From: Siderastrea radians
Lineage: Eukaryota; Cnidaria; Anthozoa; Scleractinia; Rhizangiidae
DNA: 64,000 nt
Assembly: GCA_964017195.1 (NCBI GenBank)
Contig: OZ024890.1
Span: forward strand, 66,576,367-66,640,366
Direction: 5' to 3'
Part shown: in pieces, positions 1-11,646 of the stretch
Layout of the letters: each line of letters starts with the position of its first letter
How positions within the stretch are numbered: position 1 is the stretch's first letter
Program-made: the position numbers and the translations under genes
Notes under the pieces: model-generated
Database searches by the model: none
What the model was told of the DNA's origin: nothing
Seen by the model: only the letters and a program-made list of their open reading frames with translations

Positions 1-402
1 TTACACATCTGGGTGGAGAGAGGCACTATGAGAGTAAAGTGTCTTGTCCAAGAACACAACTTATTATATGGCAGTGTCTCACAAGGACTGGGAACTACCG
101 AATTCACGAATTTGATTGGCTGAAATTGACATTGACCGTGGTCTAGATTTTCCCATTTAGACCGGCATTTAGACCGGTTACACTTTGCAGTGACAAAGGT
201 GTAAACTAAACTACAAAAATATTGACTATTTCCTTCTAAAAATACTAAAATGAAGCGCCAACAAGAGAAAAAAGGTAGAGGACGAGCAAACTTTGGCAGA
301 TTTAAGTTCAGCTCATCGACTTTTGCAAGCAAAATGTCAGCTAGTACGAACCATTTACATTAAGCGAATTAAAGTTTTCTTGTTTGGCCATATAATAAAC
401 AT

Positions 403-509
403 CTTATTAACCAAGCTTAGTCGGTCTGTATGGGAGAAGCTTGACCTCGGTCGTGTGTACAGACCTCGGTCAAGATTCTCCCATACAGACCTCCTGCTTG
501 GTTAATAAG
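403..509. repeat. Imperfect palindrome, MITE-like hairpin
   Basis: The left half (ending CTTATTAACCAAGC, then GGTCTGTATGGGAG) is matched in reverse complement by the right half (CTCCCATACAGACC, then GCTTGGTTAATAAG). The flanking 280-410 segment, with a 'ttattatatggcca' motif on the minus strand, resembles 23900-23960, so this is a dispersed family. No target duplication was identified. Confidence 0.6.
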
Positions 510-529
510 AGATAAACAATTACCCCAAT

Positions 530-607
530 TACCCTGGCCATGGTTTGAACCCGGACTGCTCAATTCAGAGTCCAGCGCACTAACCATTAGTCAACCATGC
601 CGCCCTC
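530..607 (-). repeat. tRNA-derived SINE head (tRNA-Gln-like)
   Basis: Read on the minus strand this stretch looks like the 5' part of a tRNA. It has an A-box-like TGGTTAGTGCGCTGG, an anticodon-arm-like GGACTCTGAA and a B-box GGTTCAAACC (plus 542-551). The acceptor stem does not close, so I call it a SINE promoter head and not a working tRNA. The CTCTGAA loop recalls tRNA-Gln. Confidence 0.55.
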
Positions 608-1103
608 AAATTATCAAGACACTATGGAAATATTATTATCGTTATGAAATGACATACATGTAGTGTTTCTTTCACAACGTTTTATTTATACAAATTCAGC
701 AACCTTCTTGGAGAAAAAAATACTGTCTCCAAAGTTATCCTCCAGACCCGTGCATTTTATATTCAGCTGCTGTTGCAGTGTAATATCCCTGAATAAAGAA
801 CAAAAAACAACTTGATTATAAACCAGTTCTGTAATAAGTGAAGCAGGAGTAATAAAGCGAAGTAAACTATCACGGTCTGTATACACACAACAGTAGCAGG
901 AGGAGGGCTTTCAGTGCGATTTTCACAAAAGTTAAAGTACAAGCTGTTTTGCAAATAACTGTGGTTGGTTCAAAATTACACCGGCTAGGTCAGACATAAA
1001 CATTGGTTGACAGCATGGTAGATAAATACCTTCAACAATTTTAAGCATCCAGCAATTATTTAAAATTATGAAAAAAGACTGCATTTGGCCTACACCATTG
1101 CAG

Positions 1104-1304
1104 CTTAGCAGCCCTGGAAGCTAGTCCATCACTGATTACCCCTTGCATTACATTAGGTTGCCCTAGTATAGCTGAGAGAGTCACTTGTGAGATTATAAGG
1201 GTCTTGCTCGATAACACAAAACACCCCCAGTCATCCTTCGAACCAGATCCAGAAGAGCTTATTATTTCCCTAATGGCAGCTGGTAATCAAGCCTACATTG
1301 CAAG
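1104..1304 (+). CDS. Possible internal exon of an unidentified gene
   Basis: This 201-nt open segment lies between an acceptor (ccattgcag) and a good donor (AG|gtatgt). It is read as one leftover base, 66 codons, then two bases, so it would be phase 2-2 and symmetric. The translation is balanced and helical in character and includes the stretches SIAERVTCEIIRVLLDNT and DPEELIISLMAAGNQAYIAR. I do not recognise the family. The composition suits an armadillo or HEAT-type helical protein, but that is a guess. No partner exons were found in this window, so the rest of the gene would lie to the left or far away. It could also be a chance open frame. Confidence 0.38.
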
Positions 1305-2734
1305 GTATGTAGCCAGATTAAAAGTGCTAATAAATAAAACTCAGCTGATAGATTTGCTGTTTAGACTACCACTGATTTACTTCAGCCCAGTAGACAAATA
1401 TTTTTAATTTGCCTCAGTGATATGTTTTTGGATCAAAATCAAACCCGAACAATGATATCAAACTAATTTACAAGAACACAGCATTTTTTTATAAATCTAA
1501 CCAAATAACTGTAAACTGAAATCGTAATTTGTTGCAGGAAGTATCTTTGTTGAACATTTGAAGTGTCGTAAAACCAGAACTTTCTTCGATGTTGCTAGAT
1601 ACTGTCATTATGAGAGAAAAAAATAAATAACTTTTGAAAGATATAATTCCTCGAGTACTTTGCGAAAACAAGAATTAGAAATTAGAAACAAAAGCTAAGC
1701 AATTACGAAGATTGCTAGCTTTAATGCTTAGTCTAAGTAATACAAAATAAATCAGGACACGTACCATAACATCAACATGTGAAAAATATGTTTCCCTTGT
1801 TTCAATTCAAGATACGATATACTTATTCGTAGTGGTTAATGAAGCTAAAGGGCAGCCCTCTTGCGAACATTACATCATTAAATTTAAGTTTACATCCTAC
1901 ATCGTGTTTAAATAAAGGTTTCTTATCTCAATATTTATGTTTACAATCATGATTCTTACCTCGGGCTCAGATGCATGCAAGTCCCGTCGAGGCGTCGCGA
2001 CACACAAAAACCAATATTTTAAACTCCACGCACTGAAGTCTGAGGAAATCTTTGACTCCTAAGATCGACAACATGTCAAACCTAGGATATCCATCGAAAA
2101 AATCACAAAAGCTGCAATATTTTGAACGGAAAGAAGTAATTTTGGCGTTCACAAGAGATCCTCACACGACGGCCGCCATGAGCAAATGATGCGAAACCGA
2201 AACAAATAGCAGCGTGCATTGCGGTCGTAGCACGCACGCCACCTGCTTTCCGCCTATTCCCGCCAAAAAAACAGGAAAAGCAAAAAGAGAAAGAAATGAA
2301 AAGAAAACGCGAGCGAGTGCGATAATCGCCTGGCGCGTGGAAATGTGACACGCGTAGACGAGCGGCTCACCGTGCGCGCAGGCGTATTCTTTTAGCTTGA
2401 CTAATTTAGATCCCGGGTTTAGATCAGTGGATGATAAGTGCATGATGCCCAGCGTAGTCAATCGAACATGATCGAAATCAGCGAAACATTGTGCCAATTG
2501 AACACAATCGAACGTTCGATAATCGAACTCTTCTTCAGTTCGCGATTGGTTCGATTAAAGTTCGGTAATCGAACTCACCGAAAAGTTCCAGTTCGATTAT
2601 GTTCGATTACCGAACAAGTTGCAAATCAATCGAACCGATAGCCGTAGCTATGGGGCTTTCCGCAGGTTTGAAGCGCTAGTATTTGCTACGCAGGAGTGAG
2701 GTGCGGGATTACGGAAAATTAATTCAGAGTTTAT
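1305..2734. other. No gene; AT-rich sequence with an ATCGAAC-motif cluster
   Basis: I see no supportable coding exon here. Positions 2458-2640 hold about ten copies of ATCGAAC or its complement GTTCGAT, spaced irregularly in both orientations. The rest is unremarkable low-complexity AT-rich DNA. Confidence 0.5.
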
Positions 2735-3130
2735 GGGGCTGTTTACATGGAGGGAGGAAGATCCTAGCGCTAGGAAGATCCAAGAAGGCGGATCATCCTA
2801 GCGCCATATGTTTTCTGTATTCAGTTTACATGCAAAATGTTGTACTTGGCCCTAGCGCTAGGATCTTTCTAGCACTAGGATCTTCCTAGCTAATGGATAG
2901 GAAGATCCTAGCACCATGTAAACTGCCTTCGCTCGGAAGATCCTAGTACTAGGGACAGAAAAACAAATATGGCGGCAGCCGGGCGTTCAGCTGCTTAAGA
3001 CCGACAGTTTTATTTGATTTCCAGCAACCACCCCGACCGAAATTTTTGCATGTAAACCAAACGAAAATTTGTTTCGCCTTGTAGGATCTTCCTAGTGCTA
3101 GGATCTTCCTCCCTCCATGTAAACAGCCCC
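2735..3130. mobile_element. 396-bp MITE with palindromic CCTAGCGCTAGG subrepeats
   Basis: The ends are inverted copies. The left begins GGGGCTGTTTACATGGAGGG and the right ends with its reverse complement at 3130. The match continues through AGGAAGATCCTAG. Inside, CCTAGCGCTAGG and variants (CCTAGCACTAGG, CCTAGTACTAGG) recur at least six times, some as perfect palindromes. There is no coding capacity. The flanks TTAT and TAAA do not give a clean target duplication, so the superfamily is unassigned. Confidence 0.75.
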
Positions 3131-3197
3131 TAAAAGAACGAGGCATATAACAAATGTGCTGTTTCGTTGTTCTTTTGTTATCCAACGAGATGTGCCG

Positions 3198-4580
3198 GGT
3201 CTTGGGTAACCTGCGATCAGGCTCTATTTTCGTTTCGCTCGGTGAAACATTCCGGCGGGAAGGGCGAAACGAAAAATAGAGCCTGATACAATTCTTCTAC
3301 GGAACGTCTGCCGCCCACTTTTTTGATTGATTGACATTCAACAAAACGGCCAATCAAAATTTGTTTTGCTTGCACGCTCCTCGGTATGCAAATTTCCCAT
3401 ATGTGTGTGTATGTAATGGCATTCGCAAAAAAGTCCTCAAATGTCGGCAAAAATAAGAAAATCACAGGCTACGATAAATCTTGGCACTAGCGTTCAAATT
3501 TACGACTTGAAGGTACGCGCTCCGGTATTGTACATAGTTGCTCTGTCTGAGCTAAAACTGAATGAAAATTCAGAACACGACGAGGTTGTCATGTACCAAA
3601 ATATGCTGCATGTTTGAATCCTTTCTCATTTCAGGTGGTATCCGGAAATATTCTCTACGCATTTGTCACCGATTTTCTGCGTAAAATACCTTGGGAAATT
3701 AAGAGAAATACCTTCAGTTTCACTCTTTAGAAAAAGAGATATCAATAAAACCGTTTATAAACAGACGAGTGTTTTGTAATTTAATTTAGTTCCAGAAGTG
3801 ATAAATATTTGAGATTACCAGAGAATTTCGTCTCTAAACAGCAGCGAATTTTAAAACGAAGAACATTTATTATAAACCTAGTCAGATCCTTTGATATCAA
3901 TGTCAGAGATCATTAAAACGACATTATTAACACTGAATGAATAAACTGAAAGTCTTTATTACTTAGGTAAAAATAAATACAGCATCTCGCTGAGTGCGAC
4001 TCTCACTAAACATCAGCTTATCGTCAAGTTTACGGAATTATCGGTTGACTTGTTGATCACTCTTGGCGAAAGATACTTGCTGTTCGTTTTGTTTCGTAAA
4101 ACGCAGAAACAACCACTACTCTGCTTATATTTTCAATACTACCTGAAAGCCTTCAAATGATAATTTGGAGACACGATGCGATAAAACGGGATACATACTT
4201 CACTGTTGCTGTACTTCTCTGCTCCGAGTGAGAGACAGCTTGCGTCAAACCGGACGCCATTCTCAGGAGAGAAAGGAATGATGACAATTCTCCTAGAACG
4301 ACGAGAATATCTTTGAGCGACACGTTTACCTCGGCAGACTTGTTCCTTGGCCATGGCGGTCGGATTGAAAATTGTGAGCAAGTCTCGTAGACAATTTACT
4401 TCCGTTGACAGCTCTATTGTTAAAGGGCCAATCAGATTGCGAGATTCCCGCGGCCAAAATTTGGCCGCCGACACGAACTCCTGTGAGAGATTGTATCAGG
4501 CCCTGTTTTAGCGAGCGACCCACGTAAGAGAATATGAGAGCGATGCTAAAATTCGGCCTGATCGCAGGTTAGGTCTTGGG
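3198..4580. mobile_element. Non-autonomous DNA transposon, 9-bp TSD, hairpin ends (Mutator-like candidate)
   Basis: The element itself spans 3207-4571 (1,365 bp). It starts TAACCTGCGATCAGGC and ends with the exact reverse complement of those 16 bases. It is flanked on both sides by GGTCTTGGG (3198-3206 and 4572-4580), a perfect 9-bp target duplication. Each terminus folds back on itself a second time: ATCAGGC recurs as GCCTGAT about 70 bp inward on both sides, and the left hairpin shares over 20 bp of stem. No transposase is visible. Nine-bp duplications fit Mutator-like elements, but the superfamily is an inference. Confidence 0.8.
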
Positions 4581-4927
4581 TGTCCATCCATGGACGCACT
4601 CTGTGCTCCAGTTCAGTGGTCAGTCACTGCAAATTAAACCCTAACATGTATTTGAATCATAACAAAATCTAAATAAGAAAGTAAAATCGACAATTTGATT
4701 TGGCTACATTTTCAAATTCAGTGTTTGTTAATTCAGAGATCTAACCACGTTGTATAAAGGTGAACAACGCTCGGTACCGTAGTTGAGAAGTGTGACCCCA
4801 AAGCAGACCCAACTGAGTTAAAAAAGAAGGAACACTCCAGTGTGACGGCAGCCATACTGAAAGATGAATCATCAGTATCGAGCTTGGTTAAATTAAGCAG
4901 CCGAGTAACAAATATACGGAACGTAAA

Positions 4928-6743
4928 TTACCACCATTTTCACTACTACGCGACTTTTCTTTTCAAAACACCTCTGAGCACTTCGCAATACGCTTCCGTC
5001 AATCATACCTCATATGGCCGGAAAGTGTGTGATGTTACCGCAATTGAATTGAGCTCGAAGGAATAAAGATAGCGCCAAATTATCCCGTAAATTTGCGCTG
5101 GCGAGTCATATGTTGACTAGTAAGAGGCTTCACGTTTGGCAGATATTTGTAAAGAAATTTCGACATTTCTTCAGAATTAAATACCCGCTCGGTGGATTAT
5201 CCTATGCGGTGGACGGTAAGCTTGCGTTTATTCTCGTGAATAAGCTAAACCGAAGTGTGACGTAAAAATTCTAGCTTTTCTGACTTGAAAATAGCATACG
5301 ACATGTTATTCACCACTAGTATAAATCTGGCAATATCCCGAAGTGTACGAGGGCGAAATTCAGGAGTGGATAGAGTATGTAACGGGAAAACGAATCATGA
5401 TCGGCGTGCGATCAACCGATTCGTGAAGAAAATGGGTTTGACAAGAAGAAAGCTGAAGAAACGTACGTAGGACTTGTTGGATTGTTTTTGCAAGAAACGA
5501 TGCCAATTCTAGTCTCCTATCACCCAAGGAATGGATCACCCGAGGAATGGAATGAAAAAGAAAGCATAAGCGCTTTAGAACGTTTATTGTTCTACGTGAA
5601 TGTTAACGCTGTGACATGATAGCAAGAAAAATCTGAAAAATCGTTATTTATAAAATTAAAGCGGGAACGGGGAAATATCAAGGAAAACATTTAAGCACAG
5701 TTTCATGTTAACTTCTTCGTTATAGCTCACTGTGATTACCAAGAAGAACGCGATAAGCGAAATAGGGCGATGTATCGTCGTGGGTCATCGCTAAATTTCA
5801 CCGAGAACAGTTGCTATATATAGATGAACCAGAACTTCTCAGATTCATCTATAAATAGCAACTGTTCTCGGTGAAATTCAGCGATCCTACGACAATACAT
5901 CGTCCTGTTTCCCTCATCACGTTCTTTGGCAATCGTCTTGAGTTATAACGAAGAAGTAAACTTGAAAGTAAGCTTAAATATTTTCCTCGATTCCCCGTTC
6001 CCGCTTGTAGAAATAACAATTTCCCTATCATGTCACAGCGTTATATGTTTACATTCTCGACACGTAGAACAACAAACATTACAAGCGCATTATAAGCTTA
6101 TGCTTTATTTTGCTTTTTCAATTCATTCCGGAGGTGATAGGTGATTAGAATTAGCAGTGTTCCTCCCAAAAAAATGCAGCTAGTCATACGTACCTTTCTT
6201 CTTGTCAAACCCATTTTCTTCACGAATCGGTTGATCGCACGCCGATCATGATTCGTTTTCCCGTTGCATACTCTATCCACTCCTGAATTTCGTCCTCGTA
6301 CAGTTCGGGATATTGCCAGATTTACACTCGTGGTGAATAACATGTCGTGTGCTATTTTCAGGTCAGAAAAGCTAGAATTATTACTTCACACTTTGGTTTA
6401 GCTTATTCGCGAGTTTAAACGCACGCTTACCATCCGCCGCATAGGATAATCCACCGAGCGGGTATTTAATTCTGAAGAAATGTCGAAATTTCTTTACAAA
6501 TATCTACCAAAGGTGAAGTATTCTTGCAACATCAACGACTCTAAAGCCTCTTCATAGTCAATATATGACTCGCCAGCGCAAATTTACGGGATAATTTGGC
6601 GCCATCCTTATTCCTTCGAGCTCAATTCAATTGCGGTAACATCACACACTTCCCATATAAGGTATGATTGACGGAAGCGTATTGCAAAGTGCTCAGAGGT
6701 GTTTTGAAAAGAAAAGCCGCGTTGTAGTGAAAAATGGTGGTAA
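4928..6743. mobile_element. 1.8-kb foldback (long inverted repeat, 15-bp loop)
   Basis: Two arms of about 900 bp (4928-5828 and 5844-6743) are near-perfect inverted copies separated by only about 15 bp. The outer ends begin TTACCACCATTTT. The centre reads TAGATGAA ... TTCATCTA. Both arms carry the same short open frames (for example one containing NGKTNHDRRAINRFVKKMG), but these are simply mirrored and I do not call them genes. No clear target duplication was seen. This is probably a foldback transposon or the product of an inverted duplication. Confidence 0.8.
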
Positions 6744-7113
6744 AATAAAGACGGGTCGCGTTTCCAATGTTCTTACCGCAGGCCTGTTCTTACCGTATGT
6801 TTATTTTTGAAAGAAGATACCCCTGTGGGAGTTTCTGTCACTGTGACGTCAGACATGAAAGAGTGATAAAAGTCTATTGTGGTCGTTAGAAAGGTGCAGC
6901 AGACACGCCAGCATCCATCTTTCGGTGTGTAGCTAGATAAAGCTGAAAGAGAGGAAAGGAATAGCACCAGGAGAATTAAATTTTTCAAAGACCCCGCCTG
7001 TGGCATGTACAAAAGCGACGCGCCACATCAGCCCATGATATTCGTCATCGAAGAAGCTTTTTTGAAATGATGTATACTTCTATTTCGTCGAGAGTAAGCT
7101 TTGCCTTCGAAGC

Positions 7114-8400
7114 ATGGTAAATCGGGTTTGTCAGACGAACGGAAAAGGACAGCTTCTCCGACTTTTTACGTTGATAGCTGTAATCGGCGTGCAACTGATT
7201 ATTTTAGCGAGCTTGTATATCCCGAAACGCGACGTTTCAGCAAAGAACTTCAGTCTCCGATACCATCAGTTTGTATACGGAAGAGGAACTTTTATAACCG
7301 ACGATAAATCTTGGAAGAATGAAGCAAATCGTACTTCTTGGGCCTACAGTGGGAAATCAAGAGATTTCAAGGACAAGTCGACTCAAGACCCTGTTTTGTT
7401 ACCAATAGTCAGGTCAAGTTGTTCGCAGCTCAATTTCTCGTTCGCCTCGCCGATTTTGGAACCGAGGTTTTCACACGAGGACAATGGTTTGTTTCTGCTT
7501 ATTCTTATTATATCTGGGGTTGGAAGATCGTCTTTTCTGAAGCAGAGAAACGCTATTCGCGACACGTGGTTAATGGATGTACCAAGCACACATTCGATGA
7601 AATGGAAACATGTCTTTTTACTTGGGTTGAGCAATGATCCAAAAATAGACTCTAAAGTCAGACGCGAGGCCGATCTTCACAACGACATTTTAGTGCTCAA
7701 TGCCACGGATAATTACAATAATTTAATAATAAAAGTTCTCTCTGGATTTCGATGGGCTTTTATGCAAGTTAAACCTCGTTTTATTCTTAAGGCAGATGAC
7801 GATGTGTACATTCGCTTACCGCATTTGATGACATGGTTGAATGAGTCTGCGAGTGACAGCTTTTATGGTGGACTTGCGTACGGTAGCGGCGCGCCCGTAC
7901 GACGAGACAACGGAACAGAGCTTCAAAACACCGTTTCTCTAGATTGTTACGCTGAAGAGCGTTTTCGCCCATATTGCGCTGGTCCGTTTTATGTAATATC
8001 TTCCAATATTGTACCATTTTTGTTTGAGAGTATGCGACAGTGGGCAGTCTTCCCTGTTGAAGATGCCTTCATGGGACTTCTAGCGAACGCAAGCAGCATA
8101 CAGCCCGTGAAAATACCTGGTTTTCATCTCGACGACAACATAACTTATCATACAAATTGTTTTTGGGCTTCATCAATTGCTCTTGGACACCATTTTGATA
8201 GTACCCATCTATATTACCTTCAAAGGAAAATGTACGAGACCGACGAACTACAACTGTCACGGAACTACTCTCTCTGTGCTTTGCATCAAATAGTTAGGTC
8301 TATATGTATGATTTTGTTACACTTGGCGCTGTTGGTAAGTTTCATTGTGGCTGTTGTGTACGCTGTTGTAATGTTTCGACCATATTTCCCGAAGATCTGA
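7114..8400 (+). CDS. Beta-1,3-galactosyltransferase-like, GT31, single exon
   Basis: This 428-residue type II membrane protein would work in the Golgi, transferring a hexose (probably Gal or GlcNAc) in beta-1,3 linkage to glycan chains. A signal-anchor helix lies at residues 14-35 behind a short Lys/Arg-containing N-terminus. GT31 hallmarks follow in order: RNAIRDTW (145-152), the metal-binding ADDDVY (227-232), the YCAGPFYVIS block (287-296) and EDAFMG (316-321). Nine potential N-glycosylation sequons are present (residues 45 to 384). The frame is uninterrupted, so the copy looks functional and intronless, as many animal B3GALT genes are. A second strongly hydrophobic segment (397-421) at the C-terminus is unusual for the family. 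The acceptor sugar cannot be told from sequence, and a B3GNT-type activity is equally possible. Confidence 0.9.
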   Translation: MVNRVCQTNGKGQLLRLFTLIAVIGVQLIILASLYIPKRDVSAKNFSLRYHQFVYGRGTFITDDKSWKNEANRTSWAYSGKSRDFKDKSTQDPVLLPIVRSSCSQLNFSFASPILEPRFSHEDNGLFLLILIISGVGRSSFLKQRNAIRDTWLMDVPSTHSMKWKHVFLLGLSNDPKIDSKVRREADLHNDILVLNATDNYNNLIIKVLSGFRWAFMQVKPRFILKADDDVYIRLPHLMTWLNESASDSFYGGLAYGSGAPVRRDNGTELQNTVSLDCYAEERFRPYCAGPFYVISSNIVPFLFESMRQWAVFPVEDAFMGLLANASSIQPVKIPGFHLDDNITYHTNCFWASSIALGHHFDSTHLYYLQRKMYETDELQLSRNYSLCALHQIVRSICMILLHLALLVSFIVAVVYAVVMFRPYFPKI

Positions 8401-8705
8401 GGCTTGGGTTGTTTCGTGTAATTCACAGGAAAGTAGCTTGCAAGCTTTCTATGCCTAAGTATATACAGTTGTTGGAAGAGGACGGTAAAATGTCCTTGCA
8501 TGACCAGCATGACAACTAATTACACAGTAATTTGGCTGATTTGTTATCTCTGTGAGGACATTTTCCCGTCTTCTTGCCTGAGGTTCCCTATACCTTTTTT
8601 CCTTATGCAGTTGCATCCTTTATTTTTCTGTGGCACATGACCTAGCCTTTTATTTATCATCAATTGATAATTCTCTATATCGTCGAGAACATGAATGAGG
8701 GGCTG

Positions 8706-8711
8706 AATAAA
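8706..8711 (+). terminator. Candidate polyadenylation signal for the GT31 gene
   Basis: AATAAA lies about 305 bases after the stop codon of the glycosyltransferase, a plausible 3' UTR length. Placement is inferred. Confidence 0.4.
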
Positions 8712-11249
8712 TCATTATTCCTCTTTAACTTCAGTTTTTGCGTAAATGCCTCCTATCTCCTTCCTCTTGCAAGAAATATTGGCTATTTCAATCTGTTTTG
8801 GTACTGCGCACGTGATCACCCACTTGAATATTGCAAGCTGTTTTGAGAATTCAAAATCAATGTTTATCGTGTTTGTGTGTGCCAGCTGTTGTACTGCACT
8901 CGGAGGGAGTATTGCAGCCTTGCAACTTACATGTTCTTGGCTCATCTATAGCTTTGGCAATACCTTAGCCTTGGTAAATACTTGACATGTACATCCATTC
9001 CCCGAGCCTGAGTTCTTTACGACCAGATGACATCACAATACTGAATCAATATCAATATCAAAAAAATGCCAAATATCGGTAAATATTGTACTCATATCGG
9101 ATCAATTTGAAAAAGTGCTATTGATTAATTAGTTCTTGTACTTCAAGATAGGCCAAAAAAAACACCACACTAAATCACGCCTTTTGATCTTTCAATAATT
9201 ATTGAAACCCCACTGAATTTATGCCACAATTATTATCTCAAGTATTTTGGATGATAGCCAATCAGACTTGAATCGAACAATGCCCACTGTCACTAGCAGC
9301 CAATAAGAACGTGGTCCCTGAATTCCTTAGAAACAGTAGGATGCTGGAACACAATTAGCAGGGCCATTACGCAGATGTCCCTTTTTGGTGTGAAGCAAAA
9401 GAAAATTAACACAATGTAGGAGAAATCTGCATGCAGTTTACTTTAATTTCTCAATTTATATTGTTGTCTCTCCCATTGTCCTTATCGTCAAGAAAGAACA
9501 ACTTTGTGGAGTGTCAAAATTAAATCCATCTTTACTAGGAAAATTTGAGTGTATTGTATTAAGTCTGATTTTGTCTTATTAATGTAAGAAAATGTTTCTT
9601 ACTTATGAAGTGTGAGTAGGCAAATTAAGTACGATTCAGTAATGCAAACTGGTATAGGGAACATATCTCTGGCTCAGCTGTCCTTTTGCATTAAGTAGTA
9701 GGAGAGGACGAAAAACAGGATGAAGCATTCCTCACAAGGGTGAAAAAGAATGTTGATTATTGCAGCATGCAATTTCCTTATCCAGCGTAGTATACTCTAC
9801 AATGAACAAACTCCCATATTTTCTGCTGCAATTATTATTACAATCACTTTAATTTACTTTTTTTTGCAACATTATTGCTAATTGGATAATCTGCCAGAAA
9901 CCTGATGGCACTGCCAAGTGAAACATTACCATTGTTTGTGTTTCTAGTTGGATGCAAACAAAAAAGCTACTTTAGTGCAAAAAAGAAAAAACAAGCAAAA
10001 TTGTCAAAGTGCAGTCAAGGTCTTCATAACATTTAAGGTTAAATTTTGTTTGTTTTTATTGTTCATTTCTACTTTTTTTCTGCAAGTCATAACAAATTGC
10101 ACGTCTTGTTAAGGGTTTGAAGTTTTCTGTTTTCAACTTGCACTTGCCTAAAGGTTTGTCCAATTATAATTAAAGTTTTAATTATCATTTGTTATGTAGA
10201 TCATTAATTAAAATGTATTTACGATTTAATTTGTGATTACCAAGGACATTTTTTAAGTGTAGTGTATTATTATTAACATGGGAAAATTTTGAGGCTACTG
10301 AGAATTGCTCAAAATGAAGTCATTGATGGCAAAAAGATTTATTTGAATCTGCACCATATTGAATTTGCACCAATATGGGTCCACCATATTGTTGTACAGT
10401 TTCTGTACAACAATGTGATGAGCAAAGGCAAAATAATGCTGAAAACATCCCTTTAAAAGAGTTTTCTTATTACCATGTTTGTTTAACTGACAACATTGTC
10501 TTTTAATTTCACTACATAGTGGAACCCTAACGGCTTGAACTGTCAGGGAAAAGGTGCCAATTCTACATTGTCAGATGTTTTTTAATAGAAGACAGATTCG
10601 AATTAAATGAAGAATTAATTTATATTTTGCTGTTAAATCCTATTTGAAATTGTGGTGGAAAATTATTTTAGTATTGACTATATTTATTGAAATTTGAAAT
10701 AAACTGCAAGCACGTCAAGTGAAAGACAGTCATCCATATTCAATATGACATGCAGACTGGGTTATATACAACTGGGTTGCTATGTAACTCTGACTCTGAA
10801 TCAAGAGGGGGGGAGGGGGTGGGCGCAGGTAGTGGTGTTTAAATTAAAATTTGCCCATTGATACCATAAATGCTTGTCCACTAGCTCTTAGGCTAGCTTT
10901 ATGTTACTAGCCCAGTATAGATAACATTGAGATTTTCAAATACCATATAACAGGAAGATAACAGAGAGATAAATACCATTTACCATACAGACAGACAGAC
11001 ATAATTCAACCTTGGTAAAATGCACTAGTGGTTTTATGAGATTGCCGAGTGGGAAACCGATAATTGAAATAGGCAGTTTATTTGCCTTTTAAATTGCCCT
11101 ATTGACTTTTGGCCCAAAGGTATTCTTTGGGTTAAGGTTTGCCCATGGTTATTTTTTGGCTATTAATTTATGGCTTATTAACCTATTATTTTGCATTTTC
11201 TGTCTACACTTCTAAGCCTAAGTACTTCCCACCCCCACCCCGCCCTTTG

Positions 11250-11646
11250 CTGGGATAACTGTATCACCATAGCTTTCTGCTGACAAGTTGTTAGACCATT
11301 CTGTCACTTAATGGAACCTAGATTGCATCAGCTTGTAAACAGTAAGCTATTTGCTCTCCCCCCATTCCCTAGATACTGACTTGTCCCCAGTCATAATGCA
11401 CATGGCATGGGAGTGTGAGGTGAGAGCAAGGGGTGATGGGATCCCACCTCGCACTCCCGTGTTGCATGCATTATATGAAGATGACTGGGTTCAAGTCAGT
11501 CCTACATACACTTCTTCCTCCTTGGTAATCATCTACCGTACCTCTGTAGTTTTCTGCTGATAAGTTATTGGGCCATTCAGTCACTTTGGAACAGATTGCA
11601 TTAACTTTCAATTAAAGCTCTTTGTTCTCCCCCTGTTTCCTAGATA
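11250..11646. repeat. Diverged tandem duplication flanking a hairpin
   Basis: The segment ending CCCATTCCCTAGATAC (11250-11375) recurs in diverged form at 11521-11646 (ending CTGTTTCCTAGATAC). Between them, 11375-11500 is an imperfect hairpin with ACTGACTTG...CCAGTCAT on the left and ATGACTGG...CAAGTCAGT on the right. This looks like two copies of a unit with a MITE between them. Confidence 0.5.

Noticed and set aside
530..607. A functional tRNA gene
   Set aside because: A and B boxes are present but the acceptor and anticodon stems do not pair properly, as expected for a SINE head.
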